A stretch of DNA of 64,000 nt from Fragilariopsis cylindrus CCMP1102 (Eukaryota; Bacillariophyta; Bacillariophyceae; Bacillariales; Bacillariaceae), in the NCBI GenBank assembly GCA_900095095.1, contig FMBT01000290.1:558001-622000 (forward strand), given 5' to 3'. Below the pieces are notes generated by a model. The model had not been told where the DNA came from, did no database searches, and was given only the letters and a program-made list of their open reading frames with translations. Both the position numbers and the translations under genes were made by a program. Shown here in pieces: positions 44,242 through 54,902 of the stretch (positions within the stretch are counted from its first letter, which is position 1; each line of letters begins with the position of its first letter).

Positions 44242-46293
44242 ATGCCAGGACCGAAGATGGGAGCACGTCCACGTGATTTTGATGAAGAATTGGTGAGACG
44301 TAGTCCAACATATCGTAAGTGGGAATGTTTAGCACCTGGTGAAAGGTTACGATACGCATGTAGAGAATTCTTAAAGGGACATGGTGATGATGAAGAACGA
44401 TTGATGCGCCGGATTATGATTGCACGTAGGAATAATGTTCGGGACCATGAATCATTAAAATTAGCTCGACATTTACAATCCTCGGCATCGACATCCACGC
44501 CGTCGCAACCACTAGAAAATATGATTGTCAACGACAACCAAAAACAGCAGCAGCAGCATGAACAGGAAGGAAATGACGTCGTAAAGGACGAACCAGCAAT
44601 TGCAGCAGCACCCAACGATGACATCGACATCAACAACGAAAACGACAAGGGAAAAGAAGAGACGAAGATCGTAATCAACAACGATGATGATACCAACGAC
44701 AATACAAATCACAACAATATTATTAGTCGTGGTGATGGTGAGATGGAAGAAATGATATCTCGAACGCCACTACCTGGCGTACTACTACAATTACAAGATC
44801 AACAACAGCAAGAAGAACAGCCACAGCGTAGGAGAAGACGACCGACTACTCTCATATCGGACGATGTGATCAGAATGGAGATGGATGGTAAGTTCGTTAT
44901 TTGGTTAGATGCAGACGAACGAAGATAGTGATGATGTATCATTTATCATACAAAACGATTTTTGTAAATACTACTTCTATTATCTAACATTTTATCTTGT
45001 TGTTTTAACCATTCGTTCTGTTATTTTCTGCACTATTATTGAACACATACATAATCAGTTGATGCAGTAATAGCGACAAGGTCGTATCGTTCCTGGTTGA
45101 AGTTACCGGATGGAGCAGAATTTGTTTATAATCAAAAGTATGTCCGGGGTGAAAAAGATCAAGATTGGTTATTACGTAAAAATATTTGGAGAAGGATGCG
45201 ATACCGAAGAGAAAATAAAAAAATGGTTTGTGATATGCTGTCATCATCACGGGAAGGTGGAGAAGGATCAGGACCATCATCGTCCCCAATGAAACAACAA
45301 CAGCAACATAATTCGGTGATCCAGCAGAAGCAACAGTCTCATTCCAGACAGCTTTCTGGTAGAAAACGACAAAACAATGACGATGACGCTACTGTCGCCT
45401 GCGTAGATACCGTCTCCGTCTCGAACTCTGCTGGTGCTGATAATGTCCCCATAATAGATACTAATCTTACAACTCCGATGATATTGTCAGTACACTCTAT
45501 CAACGGCGCGGGGAATGTAACTACTACGTGTACCAATCAACAAGAAGCGTCAGCGTCAGTAACTGCGTCCGAGATTGTTGATCACGCACTTTGTTCGACT
45601 AATACTACTACTACAGGAATTATTGTCGCATCAACCATCTCAACAACTTCCGCCACCGCTGATCATCATCACCATCATGATCATCTTCTTCACAATGATA
45701 CTAATGAAAATAATGTTACGATGTCATCAATGATTGGTGATGATCAACATCTAGCAGCAGCCGCTGCTGCTTCAATAGCCATGGCAGCAGGAACTGCAGT
45801 AGATGGAAATGACGAAGAACGTACCTATGCCATAGAAGCGGCGGTTGCAGCAGCAGAATCTTATGCGAAGAGTAATAGTGCTTCCTATCTTCACCTACAA
45901 CAACAACAACAGCAGCAACAACAAGATGGTGTTGTTACCGACAACAACCAGTTAGTTGTAGTAGATAACCATCATGAAAAAAGTAATGGTAATTCTCTAA
46001 TAGAATCTACAGAATTATCTGCGGCAACCAGTGCAGATTGTACCAGCAACACAACAACACCTTGGGATGCAAAAGCTTTGGATGCTGCCGCTCAGCTAGC
46101 CGCAGCAGCTGCTGTAGCGGAGATAGATCCCGACGTTGCTTTGGCGACAAATGACGATGAAACAGTAGCAGCTCTTACTCCTGCTGCTGCTGTCAACGCA
46201 ACAACCAATACAGCCGGTACTGACAATAATAATAGCAACAACGCTGATGGTGTGGAATCGGAGGGCGATAATGAACATACAGTCGCAGTGTAG
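44242..46293 (+). CDS. YRxW tandem-domain protein, diatom-type, Ala/Gln-rich tail
   Basis: Exons 44242-44887 and 45068-46293, phase 1, 623 residues. An ordered N-terminal block (residues 20-66: [20 protein letters not shown], then [12 protein letters not shown]) is repeated, in diverged form, at residues 220-266 ([20 protein letters not shown], then [16 protein letters not shown]), encoded by the second exon. Shared positions are Y-R-x-W-x2-L-x2-G-x4-Y, then L-x-R, I and R-R-x-N. Between them lies a Gln/Asp/Asn linker. After the second copy the protein is low complexity with Ala runs and His/Gln runs. Arg-rich ends suggest nucleic-acid contact. I know this unit as a diatom family of unknown function. 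Nuclear role is inference. Confidence 0.72.
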
Positions 46294-47496
46294 ATAATCC
46301 AACCGGTAAGAGTACAGATTGTGCCTAAGTGTAATGTTCTTATGATAAGGAAAAGTGGGATGTACTGTATATACATAACACATAACCACGCATATACTAG
46401 TACACACAAAGTTTCAAGAGAGAGTGAATTGAAACAGTATTTATTAAAATAACATTAGTATATTATTGTGTTCGCGTCAAAAACAAGCATACATAATATT
46501 CAATTTTGTATAGTGAAAGCTATACGATAAAGCGGAATGAATCACTTCAAGAATGTCCGTAAATGACGCAGTTTTACTGCAAACAAAGCAGTAACGGTTG
46601 TTAAATATAGTACACATAGCGTAAAAGTTTGTCGACCTTCTTTTCCACATTATTGACCTTCCTTTCCCCCCTATCTACCTTCCTGATGAATATCAGAACT
46701 TAGTTGTTTATCTTTGAAGCCAGTTCAAATGCAATCATCATCTGATCTAATCACAACACCATCTACCTATCCAATCGAAATGGCAATATAAAAAAATAGG
46801 ATCAGATTGTCTTGCTCCTGGTATGGTGAGGGTGCATCTGTTGAAACTATCAGACTTGGTTGGTGATGGTACAGTACTCACTCTCATCCAATTTTTCTGT
46901 CTCTTCAACCCAAGTTCTTTTTGGGGTGGTATAACAACATGATGTTGATGTCACATGATCGTGAAATCGTGGATGTGTGTATGTGATAGACAAATATCCG
47001 ATGTTTTGCGCGGCTTCGCGCGTCCTCGCCATTCATTTTTTGATTCTGTGCGTGTACTAGGATTAATTAAATTCGGGAATCCATTTTTTCACCTGCCTCC
47101 GTTGTTAAACGAACGACGAAAAGTCAGCGAGGCAGCGGCATGTTTTTGTGATACTCCGATTACTTTTCATATTGAAAATTTGCGTCCCACAACGGCATCG
47201 TTGCCGTTGTCATTTGCCATGCTGGCAATTAAGAACACAACTGAATGAAAGTCAAGAAGTACTGTATTAAGCAATTGCTCCTTTGAAAATCCCGAATTGA
47301 AGAATAACAATAATACAGTACTAACGAATCAATCAATCAAGGTAGCAACTCATAACAAGTAGCATCCGAAACCTCGCCATCACAACTCCAAATTATCTTG
47401 CAGTAAGCAATTCGTTCGTTTGAAAATCCATACAATTAATTGTATATACAGAATATATAGTAAACAAATAATAACAATAACAACAATACTAATAAG
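46294..47496. other. Intergenic, no credible gene
   Basis: 1.2 kb upstream of the FAIM-like gene. A GCGCG-GCTT-CGCGC hairpin lies near 47007-47020, and the second copy of the shared motif at 47059-47081. Frames here lack domains. Confidence 0.45.
47059..47081 (+). promoter_or_regulatory. Motif copy 2, AGGATTAATTRAATTCGGGA
   Basis: Second copy of the motif at 43817-43840, one mismatch over 23 nt, 438 bp upstream of the FAIM-like gene's start and in the same orientation. Confidence 0.4.
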
Positions 47497-48738
47497 ATGA
47501 CAGGATTAGTAGGAATTAATAATAATATGCAGCATCAACAACAGCAGCAACAACAACAACAACAACACCTACGCAATAGTAATCGCAATAATACTACTCC
47601 AGATGTTGTTGCCTATCAAATTGATTGTCAAACCACCAAGAAAGGAAAAATGTTTGCCGGAACGAAACGTCGAATATGTTGGAAATTTGGTTTTTCCAAT
47701 TCGGAAGCGACCGAACAAGGATTCTCCGGGAATGATTGTCGTGGTGAAGAACATGAAGTGGTGTTCGTCTGGAGTTTAACCAGTGGAAAGAAATTTGTAT
47801 TAGCCGATGGACATGAAGTACATTGGTCCAAAAGTAATATTTCAAAAAGTAGTATAGTACCATTCTCCTCATCATCCGATAATAAATTTGAATGTACCTG
47901 GGAAAGTCAAACAATAATGGCTGGTAAAAAACATGAATTAACAGTTATTGCGTATGCCTCCTCTCCTCTTTTTGGTAAGAATAACAACACTACCAACAAC
48001 AATGTAGATGGTAGAAATAGCAGCAGCAACAACAGCAACAATAGCGGAACATCCTCTTCATTCCGTCAATTTGATTTACTGATTGATGGAATTTCATTTT
48101 CTGAAATGCCAAAAATGTTTCAATTGGGTATCAACAAGAACATGAACAATGTGAACATGAACAATGTAAAGAAGAATCATCCAGCACAACAACGACGTTT
48201 GACAATGTCAACTACACCTGAACGAAAGCATAGCGACGATGACGTTCTTGTAACCAACACCAGGAGTCAACCGCTATTACTGCTAGATTGTTATGATCAA
48301 TACAATCCACAACAACAACAACATCAACTGGGTGCCGGTATTACTATTACTACTACTCCTCGCTTTATGTCTCCATCACAATCGATGCCAGATCTTCTAC
48401 TATTGGATTTATCTTCTTCCCCTACATCTACTACTCATTATTTCCCTACTACTCATCACGGAATACAAGTACAAACTCAAGCACACGTCAACAACAACAA
48501 CAACAACAACAACAACAACCACATTTCTCCCACATCTGTAATGAACAATCCTTTCGATATGTACGCTACTACTCCTCCTACTCCTACTCATCAGCAGATG
48601 AAGGTAGCCAGCAGCGCTCATGACAATGTCCTGAGACAATACAACAATTGTTCTCAGTATACTACATCATCGTCCGATAGAAATATTGATTACAGCATTT
48701 CAACAACGCAACAGCAGCAGCATTCTATTGTGTACTAG
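47497..48738 (+). CDS. FAIM-like beta-sandwich protein with Gln/Asn-rich flanks
   Basis: Single exon, 413 residues. After a Gln run (residues 12-24), residues about 36-215 form an ordered block: DVVAYQIDCQTTKKGKMFAG, TKRRICWKFGF, EHEVVFVWSLTSGKKFVLAD, GHEVHWSK, then CTWES, KKHELTVIAYASSP and RQFDLLIDGISFSEMPKMF. The alternating beta pattern, with S-L-T-S-G-K-K-x-V near the start and L-L-I-D-G at the end, resembles FAIM1-type domains. The block is familiar to me from diatoms. The rest is Asn, Gln and Thr repeats with no domain. FAIM1 acts in stress or aggregate handling in animals; a function here cannot be carried over. No targeting peptide. Confidence 0.6.
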   Translation: MTGLVGINNNMQHQQQQQQQQQQHLRNSNRNNTTPDVVAYQIDCQTTKKGKMFAGTKRRICWKFGFSNSEATEQGFSGNDCRGEEHEVVFVWSLTSGKKFVLADGHEVHWSKSNISKSSIVPFSSSSDNKFECTWESQTIMAGKKHELTVIAYASSPLFGKNNNTTNNNVDGRNSSSNNSNNSGTSSSFRQFDLLIDGISFSEMPKMFQLGINKNMNNVNMNNVKKNHPAQQRRLTMSTTPERKHSDDDVLVTNTRSQPLLLLDCYDQYNPQQQQHQLGAGITITTTPRFMSPSQSMPDLLLLDLSSSPTSTTHYFPTTHHGIQVQTQAHVNNNNNNNNNNHISPTSVMNNPFDMYATTPPTPTHQQMKVASSAHDNVLRQYNNCSQYTTSSSDRNIDYSISTTQQQQHSIVY

Positions 48739-49329
48739 ACTTTTTGTTGAAGAACTCGAATGTATAACGAGGATAGAAAATATTAAACACACATTATAGC
48801 AGGTCCGGTTCGTCCGCCAATGTACAGTATAGCTATTATACAATAAACACCGGCTTTCCTTGTACCATTACCCATCACCTAAACTTTTTCTCTCAAGTAT
48901 GAGCAAAGAAAAGATTAAGGTATCTTTATTTCATATTATACCGATTCACACTACATACCCCCCTTTGGAAGGATGAGTGCGTAACTTTATTATTATATAT
49001 GCCTATAATAACAAGAAAAATCCGAATATTAAGTTTCTGTAAAAACGATTTCTCTTTTTATACCACTGTTATAATATTATTATATAACCTACAGTATTAT
49101 ATAGATTCTTCGTAAATAACTACTCTATCAAGTTGTATTATTTGTTACTCTGATCAGGATCAGTGGTATTTTAGATATTGTTGCAAGTAGTTTGTAATTT
49201 CCATGTTGATGGAAACCACATAACATGTTCGTTGTTATATAAGATCCTCAACATATTTGTTTGTCTTTTCTTTCATGAAGTAACAACTTAACATTGATCC
49301 CATAATAAAAAGGGTGTGTAAGAACAAGT
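48739..49329. other. Intergenic, AT-rich, nothing seen
   Basis: About 590 bp following the FAIM-like gene, AT-rich with a TATAATATTATTATATA stretch near 49070-49086. No frame of note. Confidence 0.5.
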
Positions 49330-49950
49330 GCTTCGATACCTGATACCGTGTGTATGTACCTCTTTTGATGAGCCCAATTATCTCTATTCTTTCACGCTCA
49401 CCTGGAAGTTGTTTGTCCTGCTAGACATGTTGGACACTAAGATACTTGTCCTGGTCTGCTTGATGTTTATTGTGTTCTGTAATCTTTGTCTTTCTGGTGT
49501 CTACGAGATCTCCTCTGTCGCCTCCGGATCTAAAATGCAGCTTTAGCGTGCTTGCAAACATACAGTTTATCAATTGACCTCGGAATTGGACTCTTGTTGA
49601 CGGACTCCATCGGGACAGGAACAACTAACATTGAGCGTATAGCAGTCAAACTTTGGATATTCACCACGTTCATCCGAACCAGTACTGACCAGTGATCCTT
49701 AGGCAGTAACTGAGTCGATGCTAGAACCCATCGCCCTCCATTCAAAATCAACTAACTTTTTGCCTTCCACATTGGACTTAATGATTGCGGATGTCCCAGC
49801 AGAGTTGTTTGCCTTGAACCAGCAATGTATGCTTTGTCTGTAAGGCCTGTGATCACTGGCGAGGGCATGTTGTCTGAAATGAATGCGATTCAGCAAGCTG
49901 TTATCATTGGTATGTACAATGATCTTGTACCTGTACAAGTTCGACAAGTT
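49330..49950 (-). pseudogene. Decayed SWIM zinc-finger protein gene
   Basis: Read on the minus strand, the region gives protein-like stretches in changing frames. First come KKLVDFEWRAMGSSID and a stop, then GEYPKFDCYTLNVSCSCPDG in the same frame. After a frameshift comes LYVCKHAKAAF, which together with CSC completes a SWIM C-x-C-xn-C-x-H zinc finger. After another shift follow ITEHNKHQADQDKYLSVQHV, a stop, and QDKQLPGERERIEI, which I recognise as the tail that follows SWIM fingers in diatom proteins. At least one stop and two frameshifts, and the N-terminal part is missing. So this is a relic of a gene of the SWIM family, in which the finger is predicted to bind protein or DNA. It is GC-richer than its surroundings. 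Confidence 0.6.
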
Positions 49951-50324
49951 CGCATATATTCGTTTCTTCTATCAAAAAATAAAAACAAGGATCTTTTGTA
50001 ACTTTCAGTCCCATTGCCTTCGTGACTTGTTACTTGTTACTACTACTAGGTAGTTCTATGCTCTCTTTCTTCTTTGTACACACGACTGGAACGTGCGATA
50101 AATTCACAAATAATGTGAACCATCACAAAACAGTCACAAAATTCACATAAGATCCTTTTTTCTCGATCAGTCATTTTTTCTATTGCTTTCAATATTCTTA
50201 GTACGACGACGACGACTTGGCACTCCCATAATTCTCGCCACAAGAAACCAACAAGAAGAATCGACAACGATAACGATAACGACAACCGACGACGACAAGA
50301 AAATAAAATAAAGTAATAGTCAAG
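49951..50324. other. Upstream region of the ABC ATPase gene
   Basis: 370 bp with GACGAC/GATAAC repeats just before the start codon at 50325 and a short direct repeat of CACAAA-type words at 50105-50150. Probably promoter and untranslated leader of the ABC ATPase gene. Confidence 0.4.
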
Positions 50325-51476
50325 ATGACATCACCACAAAAAGTATTTGTCCCAGCCAAACCATTACCAGAAATTAAAGAATATGGTCCATATGCAATTG
50401 ATATTCAAGATTTAACTTTTGGATATTCCAAAACTGGTGCATTAGATCGTACCGATGAAAGGAATGTATTACATAATTTGAATTTAAAATTAAAAACTGG
50501 TTCCAGATGTTTATTAATTGGTGCCAATGGTAGTGGCAAATCCACATTGTTACGGATATTAGCTGGTCGACATTTAACACAACACCAAGGGGGGGATGTG
50601 AAAATATTAGGATTAAATTCCTTCCGTGAAACAAAATTAAATTTTCATCGTGCCTATTTAAATACTGATTGGGGTATGACATCAATGGCATTTGTTGGTG
50701 CATCTGTACCATTATGTGCTGATATACCTGTTCGTAAAATGATGGTACGTTTATATTGTTATATACCTAAAACTAACATCTTTATGTTCTATATCGGATG
50801 GTTTAGGACCATTATCTTTCATAAATTATTCCATACCTGTCTAATTTTCCTCTCAATATTTTTCTTTCCCTCATTCTAATTCTTTCTAAATAACTAGGAA
50901 AAATTACAAAATTCATATCCAGAACGTCGTGATGAATTAGTACGGATGTTAGGTATTGATTTGGATTGGCATATGCATCAATTATCAGATGGACAACGCC
51001 GACGAGTACAAATTATGATTGGTTTAGTACGACCATTTAAAATCTTACTGTTAGATGAAATTACTACATCATTGGATGTTTGTGTACGACAAGATTTATT
51101 ACAATGGCTTGTGAAAGAAAGTGAGGAACGTGGTGCCACTATTTTATATGCCACGCATATCTTTGATGGATTAGACGAGTGGGCATCCGATTTATTTTAT
51201 TTGACTAATAAAGGCAAATGTGGATGGCAGGGTAGAATGGAGGAATTAGAATTGTATCAACAATTACAACGTGATAACCATCCCGCGAAGATGTTAGCAA
51301 TTGCGGATCATTGGTTACGGAAGGAATTAAACGAACAACGCGCGAAGAATCAATATGAGAAAGCACAATATGCAGTGGAATTAGATCCAACGGATCGTCA
51401 GGGTGGATATGCTAGTGGTAGAAATATTCCAATGGAGGAAACAACTACTCAAAACAAATCGCAAAAAAAATCGTAG
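50325..51476 (+). CDS. Soluble ABC ATPase, CAF16/ABCI-like
   Basis: Exons 50325-50744 and 50898-51476 in phase 0, 332 residues. Single nucleotide-binding domain without membrane helices: GANGSGKST Walker A at 66-74, signature LSDGQ at 169-173, Walker B ILLLDE (Asp193, Glu194) and His217 of the switch (ATHIFD). In yeast CAF16 such a protein touches the CCR4-NOT complex, and plants have similar ABCI20/21. Conserved extras match that group: GLNSFRETKLNFHRAYL, LNTDWGM, and the long C-terminal tail with HPAKMLAIADHWLRKEL. Cytosolic or nuclear regulation rather than transport is inferred. The C-terminus is Gln/Lys-rich. Convergent with the PhnA gene. Confidence 0.9.
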
Positions 51477-51838
51477 CGTCAAAGCACATTAAGTGATATG
51501 ATGTGTGATCTACGCACAGTGAAACTTTACACAGTTAATGTGGTCTTTTTAATGCGAAAACGCGTTAGATTCGTTACTCCAATAGCGAAAGTCTCTCTTT
51601 CACCATTTGATGTAGCTGCAAGTAATACACCAGTTTTTAATATGTATGCAGAATGTCTCTTTAGCTATCGATCACGGTTCCTCCTCCTCCTCGGCGAGAG
51701 AAGCTTCTTCGGTCCGCCCACCGCAAGACCGAATTTTGCGTCTCATTTCTTGGGTGTGGATTGAATTGAAATAAATTGAATGTGGAAGTATATGTATCTA
51801 GCGTTGCTTTATTGTTATTATTGCTGTAATAATTGTTA
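51477..51838. other. Intergenic between convergent genes
   Basis: 360 bp holding the 3' untranslated ends of the ABC ATPase and PhnA genes. A plus-strand frame at 51498-51764 has no domain. Confidence 0.5.
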
Positions 51839-52593
51839 TTACTTGCTGCTTTTCTTCAAGAATTGCGACTTGAGAAGAAATGTTCCCAAGCCCGGAATGT
51901 TGGCCTCAACATCGTGACCGTCCCCAAAATCTTTGGATGTTTTGATATAAAAAAGATAAAATTAGATGAAAAAAGTATACATTGATTTAGTTCCAAAGCA
52001 GAAACATAAACAATCGTGCAATCAATCGAATCATCAAAAATACATCCACAAAATTTGACTTGTATAATTGACTCTCTCATTTTCCATAATAGTGTTCTAG
52101 CTTTTTCTTAACGTAACGTACCTCCAACTCGAATACGCGTAACTTTGAGGCCTTTTTTGAGACCTTTGCCTAGTTCTTTCGTTAGAAGGACAGTTTCTCC
52201 ACCTTCCAAAACATTGCCATTGCTGTCGCGAATGACGTTTGGTTCGTCTACACTATTTTCACTACTACTACTACTACTAGTCGCATCTGATTCGACGGGC
52301 CACTCGTGATCACACGACATACAAACAAATAAGGAACCACCATCCCAATAACCATTTTCATTCGAACACTCTGGACAACTCCCTGGTTCTGGTACTGCGT
52401 GGAGTGGTACTACTGATGAACGAAAAAACGATCGGAGATACCGTGGTTGGTGCTGTGTGTGCTGGTGTTGGTGTACTACAGAATGTTGTATGCCGCCAAA
52501 TCCAGAAGTCAGATGCACTGCCGCGAGGCAGCTAAACATCATCCCTGTGCGATAGTTTCGACGCGTGGCTTCCATGGTTGCTCTCCTGATCAT
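51839..52593 (-). CDS. PhnA-family (YjdM) zinc-ribbon protein
   Basis: Two exons, 52593-52122 and 51930-51839 (GTACGT donor, TCCAAAG acceptor, phase 1), 187 residues. The second exon encodes only 30 residues and completes the family end: VTRIRVGDFGDGHDVEANIP, then LKSQFLKK. A zinc ribbon with C-x2-C ... C-x2-C (CPECSNENG, LFVCMSCDHEW) at residues ~72-97 is followed by the PhnA core (IRDSNGNVLEGGETVLLTKE, LGKGLKKG). Despite the name, PhnA is not a phosphonate-degrading enzyme for certain and its function is unsettled. The N-terminus has a hydrophobic patch ending TSGFGG, which could be a plastid leader with Phe, but it is weak. Divergent from the RWD protein gene. Confidence 0.85.
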
Positions 52594-52943
52594 ATCTATC
52601 TGCTGATCGCTTTGACGATGATGAGTGATGCTGTTCTTTAGTTGTGTGATGATGCGATGTACGATGTACGATATTTCTTGATGATACGTATTTTTTATTT
52701 ATGATTTGATGTTTTAGAAAATTCAAAGTTGAATTTAACGTACCATAGCCAGACGTGACGTCACTGAAATTTAAAATGTAAGATTCGATTTCTTATTTCA
52801 TTCTTTTCAGTTTCAGACATCATTTATAGCACAACAGACAACAGATAAGAGTTGCAACACAACAACAACAACAACAACAACAAACGCAAGTATCAGATAC
52901 AGATCACATACGGCGCGACAAGTGACATTATAGAAGGGTCACC
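52594..52943. promoter_or_regulatory. Shared divergent upstream region
   Basis: 350 bp between the PhnA gene (-) and the RWD gene (+). Contains ACGTGACGTCACTG around 52753-52766, with a TGACGTCA palindrome (a bZIP/CRE core). Position suggests a promoter element for one or both genes. Confidence 0.5.
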
Positions 52944-53786
52944 ATGAGCAACGACGGCAACAAGAAGGAACAGGTTGCTGAGCTAAAGGCATTGCGACAA
53001 GAGTATAGACTAAAGGCAAATCAAGGGGATGGTAGTGATGTAGATACATTTGAATTTATAGGTCCGAAGGTACCTGATGCTACAGATGATAATCCCACTC
53101 GAATGAAAATTCACAACCCAACAAATAGGCTTGCAGTTACCGTCACAATGCTATCTAGGTATCCTTCAGAAGCGCCTCCCCAATTTAAAGTGGAGGGGTG
53201 TAGTTTAGAAGAAGAAGTATTGACGAAAGCGCATCACGAAGCGATCGAGGAACTCTTAGAGGAACAGGCCTCGTACATGCCCGGAATGCCTTGCATCGCT
53301 ATGTGTATAATGGCACTGGACGACTTGGATTTGTCGACGTTGGATCTTGGTCAGCCCGGCCGATGTCGGTCCATTTTTAAAGTAGAGGTCGTCAATAACT
53401 CGAAACAATTTACAAAATCCCTGAAACAAGCTGCCAACGGCAACCCCTATAAGTATTACTACAGAACAATCGAATGTCAGAACAATGCTAAATTCTCCGC
53501 TGCGGTGGATCCATGGCGTGCATGTTTTGTTGTGTGTGATGCTCCCACCAAAGATGAGGCTAAATCGTTCATGAAAACGGTTCGCACGGGCAATGACATG
53601 GATATGAACATGCTCGGCAAGCCGGACAAGATCCAACTGACGGTGATTGAGGAGTTCGAACTGGCGCCGAAAGCAAAATCTATTTGTAGTGATGACGAAA
53701 ATGGCTTAGAAGGCTCGGAATATAGGACGACTGAGGGCTTAGACGGTATGATGAACCCCTTCCTGGCCGTCGTTGCAGAGGTTTAG
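52944..53786 (+). CDS. RWD-domain protein
   Basis: Single exon, 280 residues. The N-terminal half fits an RWD fold: a helical start (QVAELKALRQEYRLK), a YPSEAPPQFKVEG strand-turn with the typical YPxxxPP, and the helical pair ending EELLEEQASYMPGMPCIAM. RWD domains bind other proteins, often E2 or ubiquitin-like enzymes. The C-terminal half (residues ~145-245) is a second ordered block with IFKVEVVNNSKQFTKSLKQA, NPYKYYYRTIECQNNAKF and DAPTKDEAKSFMKTVRTG, similar in layout to the C-terminal domain of RWDD-type proteins but not securely identified. Then an acidic tail. It has no targeting peptide, so cytosolic or nuclear. Confidence 0.7.
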   Translation: MSNDGNKKEQVAELKALRQEYRLKANQGDGSDVDTFEFIGPKVPDATDDNPTRMKIHNPTNRLAVTVTMLSRYPSEAPPQFKVEGCSLEEEVLTKAHHEAIEELLEEQASYMPGMPCIAMCIMALDDLDLSTLDLGQPGRCRSIFKVEVVNNSKQFTKSLKQAANGNPYKYYYRTIECQNNAKFSAAVDPWRACFVVCDAPTKDEAKSFMKTVRTGNDMDMNMLGKPDKIQLTVIEEFELAPKAKSICSDDENGLEGSEYRTTEGLDGMMNPFLAVVAEV

Positions 53787-53925
53787 AAATAATTATGGCC
53801 GAAATAGAAGATGCACTCAATTTAGATTTTCGTTCACAGTTTCTTTCATCTAAAAGATCGAATAGTTCTCCATATGCTGCTCATCAAGCACAACACCTGA
53901 CTAGTTGTGAATTGTGACGTATCGA

Positions 53926-54762
53926 ATGCCAAAAAAGAAAATTATGTCGAAGGAACATTGCGTCTCGTCGAAAAAGAAGGGCGAAGACAACGACTACTAC
54001 CAAGAACGGACGGATGTCCGGATTGTGGTTACTATAAATTATCGTAGTATAAATGAAAATGGAGGGATGAACGGCATCGTAGATCAGATACACGCACTTG
54101 AATGGATCCAAGATCGTATCTCATTTTTTGGTGAAGATCCCGATATGGTAACAATTTTCGGTGAATCGGCAGGTGCGATGTCACTTTCTGTCATTCCAGA
54201 AGCAAATGTTCTATTTGAAAATTCAATAATGGAAAATGGCAATTACGGAAGGATCAAAACATCCGAAGAGTCTATGCAGAATATTACCAGTGTACTTGAT
54301 GAAATTGGATATTCTACGTCAAGATGTACAATTTCGGATCTGAAAGGTCCTACCACAGAAGAGTTGTTAAATTTCACAGCATCATTTACAAATCTTACGT
54401 TCGACGATGCATTTTTTCCTATTGATCCATATATACTCTTTGCAGAGGGTAAGATCAGTCCAACTGATATAATAATTAGTGCAAGCACATACGATGACTA
54501 TACACTGAACGGATCTACCCCGGAGGCATATATCAATATGGTAGACTATGGTATATCCCTTTCCGATGACTGCGAAGAAAATGTTAGCGATGATTCCTTT
54601 TCCAACAGTATAATGATCCACCAAGTATTCCGAAAGCAGGCTCAGAAGGAAGCACATACCGAAGTAGATGATGTATGTATTGATTATCGCTGTAGAACTA
54701 AGAAGGAATCACAATTTGAAATTATGATAGCGAATACTTTTCCTACACTAGTAATAAAATAA
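53926..54762 (+). pseudogene. Carboxylesterase (type B) remnant
   Basis: An open frame (start at ATG 53926) contains the core of a carboxylesterase/cholinesterase: VVTINYR, then NGGMNGIVDQIHALEWIQDR, DPDMVTIFGESAGAMS with the nucleophile Ser about residue 81. Compared with the family, the whole N-terminal half is absent (the YLNVY and GGGF oxyanion parts), a loop after NYR is missing, and the sequence stops long before the catalytic His. About 280 of the usual 500-600 residues remain. A charged, unrelated N-terminus precedes the core. So I call it a truncated remnant. A new short protein made from it cannot be excluded, since the frame is intact. Confidence 0.6.
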
Positions 54763-54902
54763 TGTATTAGAAACTGAAAAAAAGAAGTATCATTCAATAA
54801 CTGCAAGTGGTAGAAATCTTATTTGGGCTTGATCTATTGATTATTCGCTACATTACAATGAGGTCGAGATGTCGTTGCGATAATGAAATACGCCATAACT
54901 TT

